Notes under the pieces: generated by a model
The model's input: the letters and a program-made list of their open reading frames with translations, nothing else
The model's database searches: none
Told to the model about the DNA's origin: nothing
Source: Eremothecium cymbalariae DBVPG#7215
Lineage: Eukaryota; Ascomycota; Saccharomycetes; Saccharomycetales; Saccharomycetaceae
Reading direction: 5' to 3'
Assembly (NCBI RefSeq): GCF_000235365.1
Contig: NC_016450.1
Span: 930,001 to 994,000 of the forward strand
Length of the DNA: 64,000 nucleotides
Shown here: positions 49,301-58,264 of the stretch, in pieces
Position numbering within the stretch: the first letter of the stretch is position 1
Layout: each line of letters opens with the position of its first letter
Translations under genes and position numbers: made by a program

Positions 49301-51020
49301 GAGCATGTCGATAAAATATTTTTCTTTGAAAGATGTTTTCGATATCTTTTTCTTTCAGTATTTGCTCAGCAAATGATCTATCATTTTTGTATACTCCTTC
49401 AAAGCCTGTTGTATTGCATGCAACTTTGATATCCAAATCATCATTACCGATCCACCGTTTCAAAGCAGCAATTTCTGTGTTGAACGCAGTATATAAAACC
49501 ACATAAGAATTCATGGTTTCTAGGCGAAAGTTGAATTCATCAGTGTTTGTTATTGGCTTTTCTTGGTGCATCTGTTGCCGGTGTTTCCAGTATGGAACGA
49601 CTTTGTAATATGCCCCTAAAAGTTGTTCAATATTATCAAACGCAGTTTTGGTATCCGTATCGTCTTCCAGCCTGAAATCTAAAATCTTTTGAAATACTTC
49701 ATCTGTAGATGCACGCAAATATTGAAACCAAGTACGCTGTTCCTCTATTGTTCTACCGCATAGCCAAGACTTAAGTTCCAACCAGATATCATCACTACAT
49801 TGCCTAGTAGATTCATTTGTCATCCTCTGTTTCGCCAACTTGGTCTTTTCCGACTTGACTATATCGCCTCGCAATACATTTGACAGCATGGTTTGCCACT
49901 CTAACCTCTCCTGCACTAATGGGTTTTTCGATAGTTTATTTACAATCAGTTCAGATTCCTGTCTGCAAAATTGTGGATCTTGCGCAGGGGCGGGATTCCT
50001 TTGTGTGCAATTGTTCTCTAGAAATTTTATGACAGATTCAATATCGGGATTATCGGGATCAGATTCTCGTAACCAGCCCATCTTTTCTGTCAGATGTTTC
50101 GTGCTCATTGTGAATAATTCGTTTTCATATGGCTGGATATACTTTCTCTCATTACCATTCAACGAATTGGAATTGAATTCTATGTCATCATTATCGATAT
50201 CAAGATCTGTATCTTCATCTTCATCTTCATTTATAGCTGGTGCAATTCCTCTAGTGTAGTATTCATCTAAATGGCTGTTTTTCATTCTTGCGAGATATAG
50301 CTGCTCATTGAGAATATACTGTCGCTTGATGGGCTTGTAGCTAGAACGCAGCGAGCTAGTCGCACTATTATTTGCTGACTTGGAGGAGTTTGAAGAGGCT
50401 TCAGTAACATTTGTGATAATCACACTACCACTCCCATTCATTGCAGCTGTATTCAACACTGGATTACTGCCCATATGCGTCATCGAGAGAGTCGACTGAG
50501 AATTCAAAGACGCAAGGTTAGGTGGCAGTACCAATGTTGGTGTATGAGCATTATGCAACGAATCTGATGTTATTTTGAAGTTACTGCTTACAGAATTAGA
50601 CCTTGGTTTTGACGTCGGAGAAACTGTTTTCGAAGCAGAAAACGCTGAAACACTTGCCTTGCGGCTTGACGATGAGGAAGAATCTGCAGACAGTGGCGAA
50701 AAATGTTGGTGAGAAAAATGGGGCCGTAACTGTTGCCCTAACTGCTGCGGACTCTGCTGTAGCACCTTAAGATTCGTATTGATGGCCAAAGTATTCGTCG
50801 GACTCACACTGGATAAACCTTTGTATGAATGGCTTCTCACAAGGCCCGGTGGTATCGTCATAATTGGACTCCTTGGAGGTACCTGATTCTTCGGTGATAG
50901 CCTATTGGGAGACTTTTCAGTCTTGATCCTGCTCCCAGGTACCCTTTTCTCCCCATTAAAAGGAGTTCCTACCTCATCACATTTTCCTGGTGATCTATGA
51001 AGATGCTCCTTAACGACCAT
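46395..51020 (-). CDS. SSK2: HOG-pathway MAP kinase kinase kinase Ssk2/Ssk22
   Basis: The product (1541 aa) is the single SSK2/SSK22-type MAPKKK that activates Pbs2 under osmotic stress downstream of Ssk1. The N-terminal ~260 residues are disordered and Ser/Asn-rich. A long conserved regulatory region follows. The C-terminal kinase domain (about 1245-1520) has GGGSFGSVYSAV, the VAIK-type Lys in LAVKEIRF, HRDIKPEN, VDFGAAK and GTPMYMSPE. The open frame starts six codons earlier at a TTG; I use the ATG at 51020 (MVVKEHLHRSPG). Length is close to S. cerevisiae Ssk2 (1579 aa). It is divergent from PPG1. Confidence 0.95.
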   Translation of the reverse strand: MVVKEHLHRSPGKCDEVGTPFNGEKRVPGSRIKTEKSPNRLSPKNQVPPRSPIMTIPPGLVRSHSYKGLSSVSPTNTLAINTNLKVLQQSPQQLGQQLRPHFSHQHFSPLSADSSSSSSRKASVSAFSASKTVSPTSKPRSNSVSSNFKITSDSLHNAHTPTLVLPPNLASLNSQSTLSMTHMGSNPVLNTAAMNGSGSVIITNVTEASSNSSKSANNSATSSLRSSYKPIKRQYILNEQLYLARMKNSHLDEYYTRGIAPAINEDEDEDTDLDIDNDDIEFNSNSLNGNERKYIQPYENELFTMSTKHLTEKMGWLRESDPDNPDIESVIKFLENNCTQRNPAPAQDPQFCRQESELIVNKLSKNPLVQERLEWQTMLSNVLRGDIVKSEKTKLAKQRMTNESTRQCSDDIWLELKSWLCGRTIEEQRTWFQYLRASTDEVFQKILDFRLEDDTDTKTAFDNIEQLLGAYYKVVPYWKHRQQMHQEKPITNTDEFNFRLETMNSYVVLYTAFNTEIAALKRWIGNDDLDIKVACNTTGFEGVYKNDRSFAEQILKEKDIENIFQRKIFYRHAPWILKAKCMHIEYAKNVVAMNLPSLQELLTTLLTFPLKLIKEIIHIRINYAKKLKQPTMMMIDQMIDDFRVYIKLAVQIKYTVSLYCNNHIIESSSIIDSGFDKTVNEAIRYFFRLLNLKLVDSSKKSFKTFKEPEVLFVHWEDLKNVGCYIDGANEVVSVGFVNLTLRLLNRLHSYVLTEHNDITKLNTKAECEKWIAVALEHIGSFKRKMNRFSNVLTKALKNSANYRINDSEMLFKNLKESGHFLIYTGGHLEDDSVYLFGSPELLGYSGESILHILNGTEVGSDLIPRVSIKNSLSVYTAVEQGISSDMMLVQEYRPDGVSFYHIQSDNPRKLYLRNRNRSPNAYDTDEEEGELYELELKLKSLGYLLAICPGEAVLWEGEMYNLSSEKELTKDDFHINVAPNTLTLFNQGSTYSMDYLCDRFEHSASDSVMFVDRRCSIRYADATLQKINKAYFRITYHTLLNYCKVVDSIKSKFRGIDSLNSVFIFCRDFARNFLRSNVAPYEKKSIIIMMLLKISIQWLTFLVDDCDPNDAKTFRWCVPAVEFAMQMTSGWNILGINKEQFKNLKDKISSCMALLISHFDIMGVRSWEAEKTVLPQMRPNIDIEVADEDVVSEFNSKMRLEAIKELEGRITKRRPIGKVLDATDKENQYLLSLASSLYNVSIRWQKRSFIGGGSFGSVYSAVNLDTGDILAVKEIRFHDRKSMRQVFPSIKDEMTVLEMLNHPNIVQYYGVEVHRDRVNIFMEYCEGGSLASLLEHGRIEDEMVTQVYSLQLLEGLAYLHESGVHHRDIKPENILLDFNGIIKYVDFGAAKLIATNGSKVLTEDNGRDSTDKMIGTPMYMSPESISASGYGKFGSDDIWSLGCVVLEMVTGRRPWANLDNQWAIMYQVAAGQIPSFPTKHEMSPTGIKFLSRCLIQDPNMRSSAVELLMDPWIVEIRNIAFGEDVNEEIFRERDDTKASTL

Positions 51021-51231
51021 TATTAGTAGCTCTTTCAATAACCTTCTAGACCTTGAGATAAGCTATATTTATCCAAGCAGCCAATAAGCGCCTAGTACCT
51101 TCTCTGAACTTCTCAACTTTCTTTATGTTTCTTGTAATCATCTTCTTTCTTCAAGCAGACGACACGAACAACGGAAAATCTGCATTTTCGTATTAAGTTT
51201 TTTTAATAAACGGGACTGCTTGTTAGTTGTT

Positions 51232-51259
51232 GGGGAGTAATATCTGGGGAGTAATATCT
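51232..51259 (+). repeat. 14-bp direct tandem repeat, two copies
   Basis: GGGGAGTAATATCT occurs at 51232-51245 and again at 51246-51259, about 60-85 bp before the PPG1 ATG in the SSK2/PPG1 divergent promoter. Confidence 0.9.
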
Positions 51260-51316
51260 GGAAATTGGGTGTGAGTAGAGGTATTCTGAGGAGTATTCCA
51301 GGTCACCGGGACTGCA

Positions 51317-52348
51317 ATGGAGTTGGATCGTTGTTTGGAGCAGTTGTATGCTGGGAAGTTACTGCCAGAGCCGACATTACGAGCGTTATGTTTTAAATTG
51401 AAGGAGCTGCTGGTGAAGGAGTCAAATGTTGTGCATGTATCAACACCTATAACGGTTGTTGGTGATATACATGGGCAGTTCCACGATTTGTTAGAGATTT
51501 TTCAGATTGGTGGGTCTATGCCGGACACCAATTACTTATTTCTTGGGGATTATGTGGACCGTGGGTTATATAGCGTGGAGACCATATCATTATTAATAGT
51601 GCTCAAGCTCAGATATCCAAGCCGGATCCACCTCATAAGGGGAAATCATGAGTCCCGACAAATAACACAAAGTTACGGTTTCTACACCGAATGTTGTAAC
51701 AAGTACGGTGGTAATAGTAAAATCTGGAAATACTTTACGGATTTATTTGACTACTTGGTGCTATGTTGTATTATCGATAATGAAATATTCTGCGTTCATG
51801 GCGGCCTTTCACCTAATGTACAAACGATAGATCAAATTAAAATAATTGACAGGATTCGAGAAATTCCCCATGATGGTGCAATGGCAGATCTAGTCTGGTC
51901 TGATCCGGAGGATGACCGAGATGATATAATTGGTTCATTGTCGCAGTTCAAGGTTTCCCCGAGAGGTGCTGGTTACACATTCGGCAAAGCTGTAGTAGAA
52001 AAGTTTTTGCAGTTGAATCGAATGTCTAAAATTTACAGAGCTCATCAGTTGTGTAATGAAGGCTACCAGGTTTACTTTCAAGGACTGGTCACAACAGTGT
52101 GGTCTGCTCCAAATTACTGTTATAGGTGCGGCAATAAAGCTTCAATTCTAGAAGTATATAACACTCAAGATTTCTATTTCAACGTATTCGAAGAGGCCCC
52201 CGAAAATAAATTACTCAATAACACATTTGTTACCAATCCAAATAACATTCTCGGTGACTTCTTTGAGGACTCACAGCCACCGGACATGTTCTCTGATGAG
52301 TATCAATCCAATTCGGCATTTAAACGACAAGTTGAATACTTCTTATAA
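51317..52348 (+). CDS. PPG1: PP2A-like serine/threonine phosphatase Ppg1
   Basis: The product (343 aa) is a PPP-family phosphatase. In S. cerevisiae Ppg1 acts with the Far complex and in glycogen accumulation. All signature blocks are present: [29 protein letters not shown] and [11 protein letters not shown]. The C-terminus ends YFL, as in PP2A-type catalytic subunits. Placement between SSK2 and HUB1 matches YNR032W. Confidence 0.95.
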   Translation: MELDRCLEQLYAGKLLPEPTLRALCFKLKELLVKESNVVHVSTPITVVGDIHGQFHDLLEIFQIGGSMPDTNYLFLGDYVDRGLYSVETISLLIVLKLRYPSRIHLIRGNHESRQITQSYGFYTECCNKYGGNSKIWKYFTDLFDYLVLCCIIDNEIFCVHGGLSPNVQTIDQIKIIDRIREIPHDGAMADLVWSDPEDDRDDIIGSLSQFKVSPRGAGYTFGKAVVEKFLQLNRMSKIYRAHQLCNEGYQVYFQGLVTTVWSAPNYCYRCGNKASILEVYNTQDFYFNVFEEAPENKLLNNTFVTNPNNILGDFFEDSQPPDMFSDEYQSNSAFKRQVEYFL

Positions 52349-52409
52349 AATTCATTTAATCAGACCAAAGCATAATTATAGTACGTATGTTGCATAAAGT
52401 ATTCCTATA

Positions 52410-52631
52410 TCACAAATAATATAATTCCAAATTGGTTCCATCGTGAATCTCGTAATCTTCTAACGTAATGAGATCCTTCAAGGAGGAGCCCCCCTTTTGT
52501 AAAACTAGCTTGTTGTGGGAAGAACCCAGCTGTATAGAAAGAACTTTTTTGAAATCACCTATAGTATCAGTAGGCAGGCACTTGATAGTTACCTTCTTTC
52601 CCAGACGGTCATTAACAATGACTTCAATCAT
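52410..52631 (-). CDS. HUB1: ubiquitin-like modifier Hub1
   Basis: The product (73 aa) is Hub1, a ubiquitin-like protein that binds the spliceosome (Snu66) without conjugation through a C-terminal glycine. It starts [18 protein letters not shown] and has the beta-grasp core [15 protein letters not shown]. It ends in the typical YYL instead of a di-glycine. Length is identical to the family. It converges with PPG1. Confidence 0.97.
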   Translation of the reverse strand: MIEVIVNDRLGKKVTIKCLPTDTIGDFKKVLSIQLGSSHNKLVLQKGGSSLKDLITLEDYEIHDGTNLELYYL

Positions 52632-52888
52632 TTACGCATGTAGATCAACCGGACGCTTAGTGATTTACGAAGTTCTCCTGATAACAATATTAATTAGAAT
52701 TACTAATCTTGGACTTCCAGTTCCAATATTGGATAAGTAAATATATATTAAATCGATAAGGATTAACGTTGAATAAATTTCTACAAAATCATTTTTTGAA
52801 AACTTTTTCAACGTTTTCTGTTCTATATTATTGATGGATGCTCAAGAAGTTGTATAGAGAAACATTCAAATAATCCTTGCTTCACAGA

Positions 52889-55153
52889 ATGGGCTTCTTT
52901 GTTTTGTTCATCGACTCATATGACTCGTTTACTTACAATGTGGTACAATTGATAAAAGACCAAAGATCAGATATAGAGGTCATCACCATTCACAATGATT
53001 CTTTTAGCGATTTCAAGGACCTGAAACCATATTTAAACTTGTTCGATGCCATACTGTTGGGTCCAGGACCCGGCAACCCTTGTAATGGTTCAGAAGATGT
53101 AGGAATTATTGGAGATTTGTTTAAGAACAAGGTTGATGTTCCTATTCTGGGAATTTGCTTAGGACTACAAGTCATGTGCTATGAGCATGGCTGTAAGGTT
53201 GAACAACTTAAACAGATCAGACATGGACAAGTTTACGAAATCGAAGTAGTCGGAAATTCAGAGCTCTTTAAATCTTATGCGAATGGTTTTAGCTCCGTCA
53301 GATACCATTCGTTGCATGTTTCTGCTTTAACTAATGAGATTGTTCCATTGGCTTATACAAAGGATGAGGATACTTCGATTCTCATGGCAGCTACTGTGAA
53401 GGGTAGGCCGTGGTATGGGGTTCAGTACCATCCTGAATCTTGCTGCTCTGAGTTCGGAGGATTGCTTATTCAGAACTTTATCAACATCGCTGCGAAGTAC
53501 AATGACGAGAGTTTGCGTAAGGAACAAATACTTATGCCCTTAAGAAATGACAGGTCCAAATTTGAAGAGATGATTCAAGTGCTGGATAAGACTATTGATA
53601 AGTCGCCTATCTATCAAAAGAAGCCACTTTACAATTCAAAGATCCAGGTTGAGAAATATAAGATCGGAGAGCAGCCCATGTTGACCAATAAGATATGTGA
53701 TAACATCTCAGACCCTTTCTTTTTGTTGGCCTCATCCTCTTTGAAACCCAGGTGTGGACAGGTATCAGTGATTGCTTTGCCAAACCAAAGGACCACTGTA
53801 TTCACACGGTACAACCAATTAGGGAAAACGACAGTTCATAAATGGAGGGATCCTAAGATATCTGTGTCTAAATATGCAGCTGCTTTAAAAGGATTCGAAA
53901 CTAATGAAAATATAAAAGTCATTTCAGAAGATAAAAACCACTTCTGGAAAACAATTGGTGAATTTTTGAAAGAAAGAATGATTTCTAATGAAGCAGAGCT
54001 ACCATTTATAGGTGGTTTAGTTGGAATTCTCGGGTACGAAATGGGTCAGTACTTGCAGACTTATTTTGAAACTAATCTACGTCCGGATGCTAAGCTTGCC
54101 TTCATAGAAAACAGCATCCTCATTGATCATCTAGCGGGCACTTTGTACTTGATTTCCTTGTCTAATGATTTCCCTTCTTCTATTAAGACCTCAGTTCAAA
54201 ATACTTTACAAGAAGTGAGGGCCAGCTCTGATATCATTTTATCTTGGTCATCAGAATTGCCAGAAGCTATAGAATTCAATATTAAGATGCCAGCAAAGGA
54301 ACAATACGCCGAAGCATTCAGAAAGACTCAGAAGTATCTACACCGGGGCGATAGTTATGAGGTCTGCATCACCACGCAGACAAAAGTAACCCCCAGTCAT
54401 CGCATCCAACCGTGGAAGATTTTTCAGACGTTAGTTCAGAAAAATCCAGCCCCATTCTCAAGTTTCTTGGAGTTCTCAGACATTATTCCCACGTACAGTG
54501 ATCTGACGTTGATTTCTGGTTCTCCGGAGAGATTTCTCAAATGGAGCCAAGACAATTGTGAACTAAGACCAATCAAGGGTACTGTAAAGAAAGATCCTGG
54601 CGTTAGTGTTGAAGAGGCCACAAAGATTCTGAAGACCCCCAAGGAGTTTGGCGAAAATCTAATGATATTAGACTTGATTCGTAATGATATGTACGAACTC
54701 CTACCTAAAGTTAGTGCAAAGGAAATCATGCTGGTTGAGGAATATGAAACCGTCTTCCAATTGGTTAGTGTAGTCAAAGCTGAAGGCATTAAAGATTCCA
54801 TATATACGGGTCTCGACATCCTAAAACACTCGCTCCCGCCTGGTTCCATGACTGGTGCTCCAAAGAAGATCACTGTTGGCTTACTGCAAAAAGATATTGA
54901 AGATAAATTGAACGAACACCTACCCCAGGTCCGCGGATTACGAGGTGCGTATTCAGGAGTTACAGGATACCTCAGTGTCAATGGCAATGCAGACTGGAGC
55001 GTCAACATCAGATGCATGTATTCCTATGATAATGCTACCAATTGGTACATTGGTGCTGGTGGTGCCATCACTGTCTTGAGCACCCTAGAGGGCGAGTGGG
55101 AAGAAATGCATACCAAGCTCAATACTGCACTGCAGCTCTTCTCCAATAAATGA
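52889..55153 (+). CDS. ABZ1: aminodeoxychorismate synthase (PABA synthase)
   Basis: The product (754 aa) makes 4-amino-4-deoxychorismate from chorismate and glutamine on the way to p-aminobenzoate and folate. It is a fusion. The N-terminal glutamine amidotransferase has the nucleophile C90 in GICLGLQVM and the catalytic YHPE. The C-terminal chorismate-binding domain has PAPFSSFLEF, LISGSPERFL, RPIKGTV, ENLMILDLIRND and GSMTGAPKKIT. The open frame includes a TTG upstream; the ATG at 52889 (MGFFVLFIDSYDSFTYN) is the family start. Length is close to S. cerevisiae Abz1 (787 aa). Confidence 0.96.
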   Translation: MGFFVLFIDSYDSFTYNVVQLIKDQRSDIEVITIHNDSFSDFKDLKPYLNLFDAILLGPGPGNPCNGSEDVGIIGDLFKNKVDVPILGICLGLQVMCYEHGCKVEQLKQIRHGQVYEIEVVGNSELFKSYANGFSSVRYHSLHVSALTNEIVPLAYTKDEDTSILMAATVKGRPWYGVQYHPESCCSEFGGLLIQNFINIAAKYNDESLRKEQILMPLRNDRSKFEEMIQVLDKTIDKSPIYQKKPLYNSKIQVEKYKIGEQPMLTNKICDNISDPFFLLASSSLKPRCGQVSVIALPNQRTTVFTRYNQLGKTTVHKWRDPKISVSKYAAALKGFETNENIKVISEDKNHFWKTIGEFLKERMISNEAELPFIGGLVGILGYEMGQYLQTYFETNLRPDAKLAFIENSILIDHLAGTLYLISLSNDFPSSIKTSVQNTLQEVRASSDIILSWSSELPEAIEFNIKMPAKEQYAEAFRKTQKYLHRGDSYEVCITTQTKVTPSHRIQPWKIFQTLVQKNPAPFSSFLEFSDIIPTYSDLTLISGSPERFLKWSQDNCELRPIKGTVKKDPGVSVEEATKILKTPKEFGENLMILDLIRNDMYELLPKVSAKEIMLVEEYETVFQLVSVVKAEGIKDSIYTGLDILKHSLPPGSMTGAPKKITVGLLQKDIEDKLNEHLPQVRGLRGAYSGVTGYLSVNGNADWSVNIRCMYSYDNATNWYIGAGGAITVLSTLEGEWEEMHTKLNTALQLFSNK

Positions 55154-55619
55154 ATAACACACCAAAGCATCACATAGAGCCTTGTATATAGCTGCTTGAC
55201 ATAAGAGTCAAGCCTCATTGTATAAGACCTTAAATCTTGATCACGTGATAATTTGGTCACAGACCTATTGTAATCATGTACGGTAATTTTTGAGATTGCC
55301 AATTCACCCGCAAAGAAACAGAAAGGGATGTATGCTAAGATGTACTAACAAGTGTCCTCACGGTCTGTGCAAAAAGATCCAGAGAGACTTTTCAAGACCA
55401 GAATCCATAAAAACGTTTCGATTGAATTGTCTACTGTTCATAGAGTGATCCTTGTTGTTCTTTTTATTGTTTTCGGTTTTTTAGGTGAGTTATAATAGCA
55501 GTGGCTATAATAACAACATTTTAAGATACACCGAGCGAGGGTAAGCTGTTTTTTACACGCCAGGAAAGCTGATCCATCATATATTTTGCTTGGTATTGAT
55601 CAGTTGTTGGATTTAAAAG
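55154..55619. other. intergenic region between ABZ1 and SOL1/2
   Basis: About 465 bp without a gene. It holds a short hairpin CTTGAC-ATAAGA-GTCAAG (55193-55210) and a Cbf1-type TCACGTGA near 55241-55248. T-rich DNA near 55452-55482 belongs to the SOL promoter. A TACTAAC word at 55342 has no matching 5' splice site before a coding exon. Confidence 0.5.
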
Positions 55620-56630
55620 ATGACTACTACTGTTCCTCAGGTTTTTTCGTTTCATGAGTTTGCAGGAGTTGCGGAGGCCGTCGCTGATCATGTGGTGCAT
55701 GCGCAGAATAATGCTTTAGAGGAAAAGGAGAAGCCGCTATCATCGTCTTCGGCATGTCAAGGGACGGCTAATGGGAACAATTACGGATTTGTAGGAGGTT
55801 CTGCCATGTATAACCAGTCTAATGCTGCACTATCGCCGCAACAGGTAGTGAAGTCTAACTCCACAAGGAGTTTACGGAACGGTTCTATTTCACAATCTTC
55901 TAAAGGCAAAAAGACAAAGGAACGTCGTTTTAAGATAGCTATATCAGGTGGTTCTTTGATACAGGTGTTGCACGAAGGGTTGTTAAAGAGGTCTGATGTG
56001 CAGTGGGGGAAATGGGATATTTATTTTGCAGACGAAAGGTTAGTGCCCTTTAAATCTAACGAGAGTAACTATGGCCAAGCCAAAAGGCAGATATTTGATT
56101 TGATAGATACCGACAAATATGGTAAGCCAAATGTTCACCATATTAACGAGTCGTTAATCGGAGAGCCACAAGAATGCGCAGATGATTACGAAAAAATATT
56201 AATAAAAGGTTTTGCCGGTAGAGATTCTGTAAAGTTGCCTATGTTTGATTTATTACTATTGGGATGTGCTCCAGATGGTCATATTGCATCATTATATCCG
56301 AACTTCCAAGAGTCATTGCGTGAGAGATTTGCATGGGTCATCCCAGTGACAAATGCTCCCAGTGGGCCTTCGGATAGGGTGTCTTTGACAATCCCCGTGA
56401 TTTGTCATTCTCATCAAGTTACTTTCGTTGTGGAAGGTTCAACTAAAGCTCCTGTCGTAAAAACTATTATGGAGAGACCGGAGAAAGGTCTTCCAAGCAG
56501 TATCGTCAATGAGGGGGCCGCAGGACGCGTCTCTTGGTTTGTTGATGATGATGCACTAACAGATGTAATGGTTTCGAAAAAGAAATACAAGTTTTTGGTC
56601 TCCGACCCGAATGCCTCTCAAGACACATGA
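55620..56630 (+). CDS. SOL1: 6-phosphogluconolactonase-like protein Sol1/Sol2
   Basis: The product (336 aa) belongs to the 6-phosphogluconolactonase family. Conserved blocks are ISGGSLIQVL, DIYFADERLVPFKSNESNYG, DLLLLGCAPDGHIASLYPN and VSLTIPVI. An N-terminal low-complexity extension of about 95 residues is characteristic of Sol1 and Sol2, which act in tRNA export and cytosolic sugar metabolism rather than as the main lactonase (Sol3/Sol4). It stands for both SOL1 (YNR034W) and SOL2 (YCR073W-A), whose loci correspond to this place. Confidence 0.9.
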   Translation: MTTTVPQVFSFHEFAGVAEAVADHVVHAQNNALEEKEKPLSSSSACQGTANGNNYGFVGGSAMYNQSNAALSPQQVVKSNSTRSLRNGSISQSSKGKKTKERRFKIAISGGSLIQVLHEGLLKRSDVQWGKWDIYFADERLVPFKSNESNYGQAKRQIFDLIDTDKYGKPNVHHINESLIGEPQECADDYEKILIKGFAGRDSVKLPMFDLLLLGCAPDGHIASLYPNFQESLRERFAWVIPVTNAPSGPSDRVSLTIPVICHSHQVTFVVEGSTKAPVVKTIMERPEKGLPSSIVNEGAAGRVSWFVDDDALTDVMVSKKKYKFLVSDPNASQDT

Positions 56631-56920
56631 TAATATGAATAACGACGATGATAAAAATTTTGAATATGACGGTATAATTTTCGTTCTGCATTATGCGCGA
56701 AACTCAGCGGCGCCACACTAGAGCCTCTAACTTTTATATATAATTTCTTATCAGGCGCCCTGAGTTAGCCAGATCGTACTACCGGTAGCGTACCTCACGC
56801 CTTTTGCCCTTACCAATATCAGTCACAAACTCGTAATTGTGGTTACACCTCAGAGGGTTCGTTCATCCACACTGTCTTCAATAATTCGTTTTTTCTCCCA
56901 CGGTTTCCTCCCCTATCCAT

Positions 56921-57669
56921 CTATCTATATAACATCCACTGAGATACATAAATAAAGTTAAAAATAAGAGTAACTAAGCCAATTCCAATCTTACCGAAAT
57001 TAGCCGTTAGCTCCCTTATCGAAAACTGCGGATGGTCCGCAAGCCCTAAAACGAGATGGGATAGTGAAAAGAACCCCCCGAGTACATCCAATGCCACACT
57101 CAACATAGAAAACCCTACCATTGACCTTCGATCATAATTGTGTTTGATTTGCGCTATGTACTTCACCACAGACATAGTTATCTTAATGCAATATAACCTA
57201 TTACAATAAATCATCGTATTAACGTTATCCCAGCCATACTGCACAGTATGATAAACGAAATCAAAACTAATTCCAAAAAAAACACCATAACCGTTGTCAC
57301 TATCCACCGATACAATGGCCTCATTCTTTTAGTGGACTCCGTAGCTATCCTCCAGATCTTCCGTCCCCACAATAATTGAGATAAAAGTATTATATTCATA
57401 CCCCAACTGTGCATTCCATACCAGAAATCAAATGCTGTCACTGCAGGGCGAACAGTTTTATCCTCAATCCCTTCAACAGGTTCTATCCAAAAATACATCT
57501 GCAATATCAAAGAGATAACTAACGCATTGTACCCTATGTTGTTAATTATCACGTAGTCTTTTGACACAGCATGGGTGTGGCCAATTCTCCAATTGTTCCA
57601 CACTGGTGGATACATTGAAATCGACCAACATCCAACATATAAATAGCCCAGTACCTTTTCCAACGTCAT
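56921..57669 (-). CDS. ERS1: cystinosin-like PQ-loop protein Ers1, frameshifted
   Basis: The product is the Ers1/cystinosin family of lysosomal/vacuolar cystine-proton transporters. The first frame (start 57669, MTLEKVLGYLYVGCWSISMYPPVWNNW) contains the first PQ-loop and fits Ers1 up to the third or fourth membrane segment. At a T8 run on the minus strand (57275-57282) the match passes to another frame. That frame continues QYGWDNVNTMIYCNRLYCIKITMSVVKYIAQIKHNYDRRSM (second PQ-loop) to the stop at 56921, for about 250 residues in total (260 in S. cerevisiae). One more T would join them. Read literally, frame 1 stops at 57211. It may be an indel error, a recent mutation or slippage. Position after SOL matches YCR075C. 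Confidence 0.88.
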
Positions 57670-58264
57670 CACCTCCTTGGATATTATGATAATAATAACT
57701 ATGAGCTCCGGATTTCATCTCACCCAGTTTATACGATCTATAATCTGTTCTAATTTCATTTTTGTGAGTTCTCTGACATAAACCTTACTTAAGCATAAAC
57801 TAAGATGTTTGGGTGTAATATGCAGCAAGACGCGCTCGAGGCTCGAGCCTCGAGCCTGCGCTGTCAACATCATGCAAGTCACCAACTAACCAGCAGCAAC
57901 CAGCCAAACGCCATTAGCCCATAATTGAAGAATATGGTTGTCACTCTCTGCTTTCCGCCATTCATCCGAATGTGGCATCCTGAATTTACGGATAATGTCG
58001 GACGTCAACTTTTCATGAGCGACCAAGCGGCTTAGAACTAAGAGATGAGTAACATCTCTCTTGGGAGCGCAAATGACTATATCCGTATAACACTATATCC
58101 TTGGCATCTCATGTTAGTATATTAAGATTTAGTGTAAGATGATTCATACTCTGTATGGCTTGTGAGTGGACATTTCTATATGAGTCTTTATTCAAAAGCG
58201 GTAGTACTTACGTTTTGAGTAAACCAAGGAAGCATATTAGGCCAGTGAGCAAGCTTTAGTACAG
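57670..58264. other. intergenic region with palindromes
   Basis: About 595 bp divide two divergent genes. It contains a 22-bp perfect palindrome (57834-57855) and a small stem AGAGATG-AGTAA-CATCTCT (58041-58059). No gene or RNA signature was recognised. Confidence 0.5.
57834..57855. repeat. 22-bp perfect palindrome made of CTCGAG units
   Basis: Three CTCGAG (XhoI-type) words overlap in a sequence that is its own reverse complement. It is flanked by GCGC / GCGC-like bases. Confidence 0.95.

Noticed and set aside
55236..55260. Centromere CDEI-like TCACGTGA
   Set aside because: There is no following AT-rich CDEII block and no CCGAA-type CDEIII.
55320..55350. Intron-like GTATGC and TACTAAC words
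   Set aside because: They are too close together, and SOL1/2 begins with a normal ATG downstream without need for an exon.
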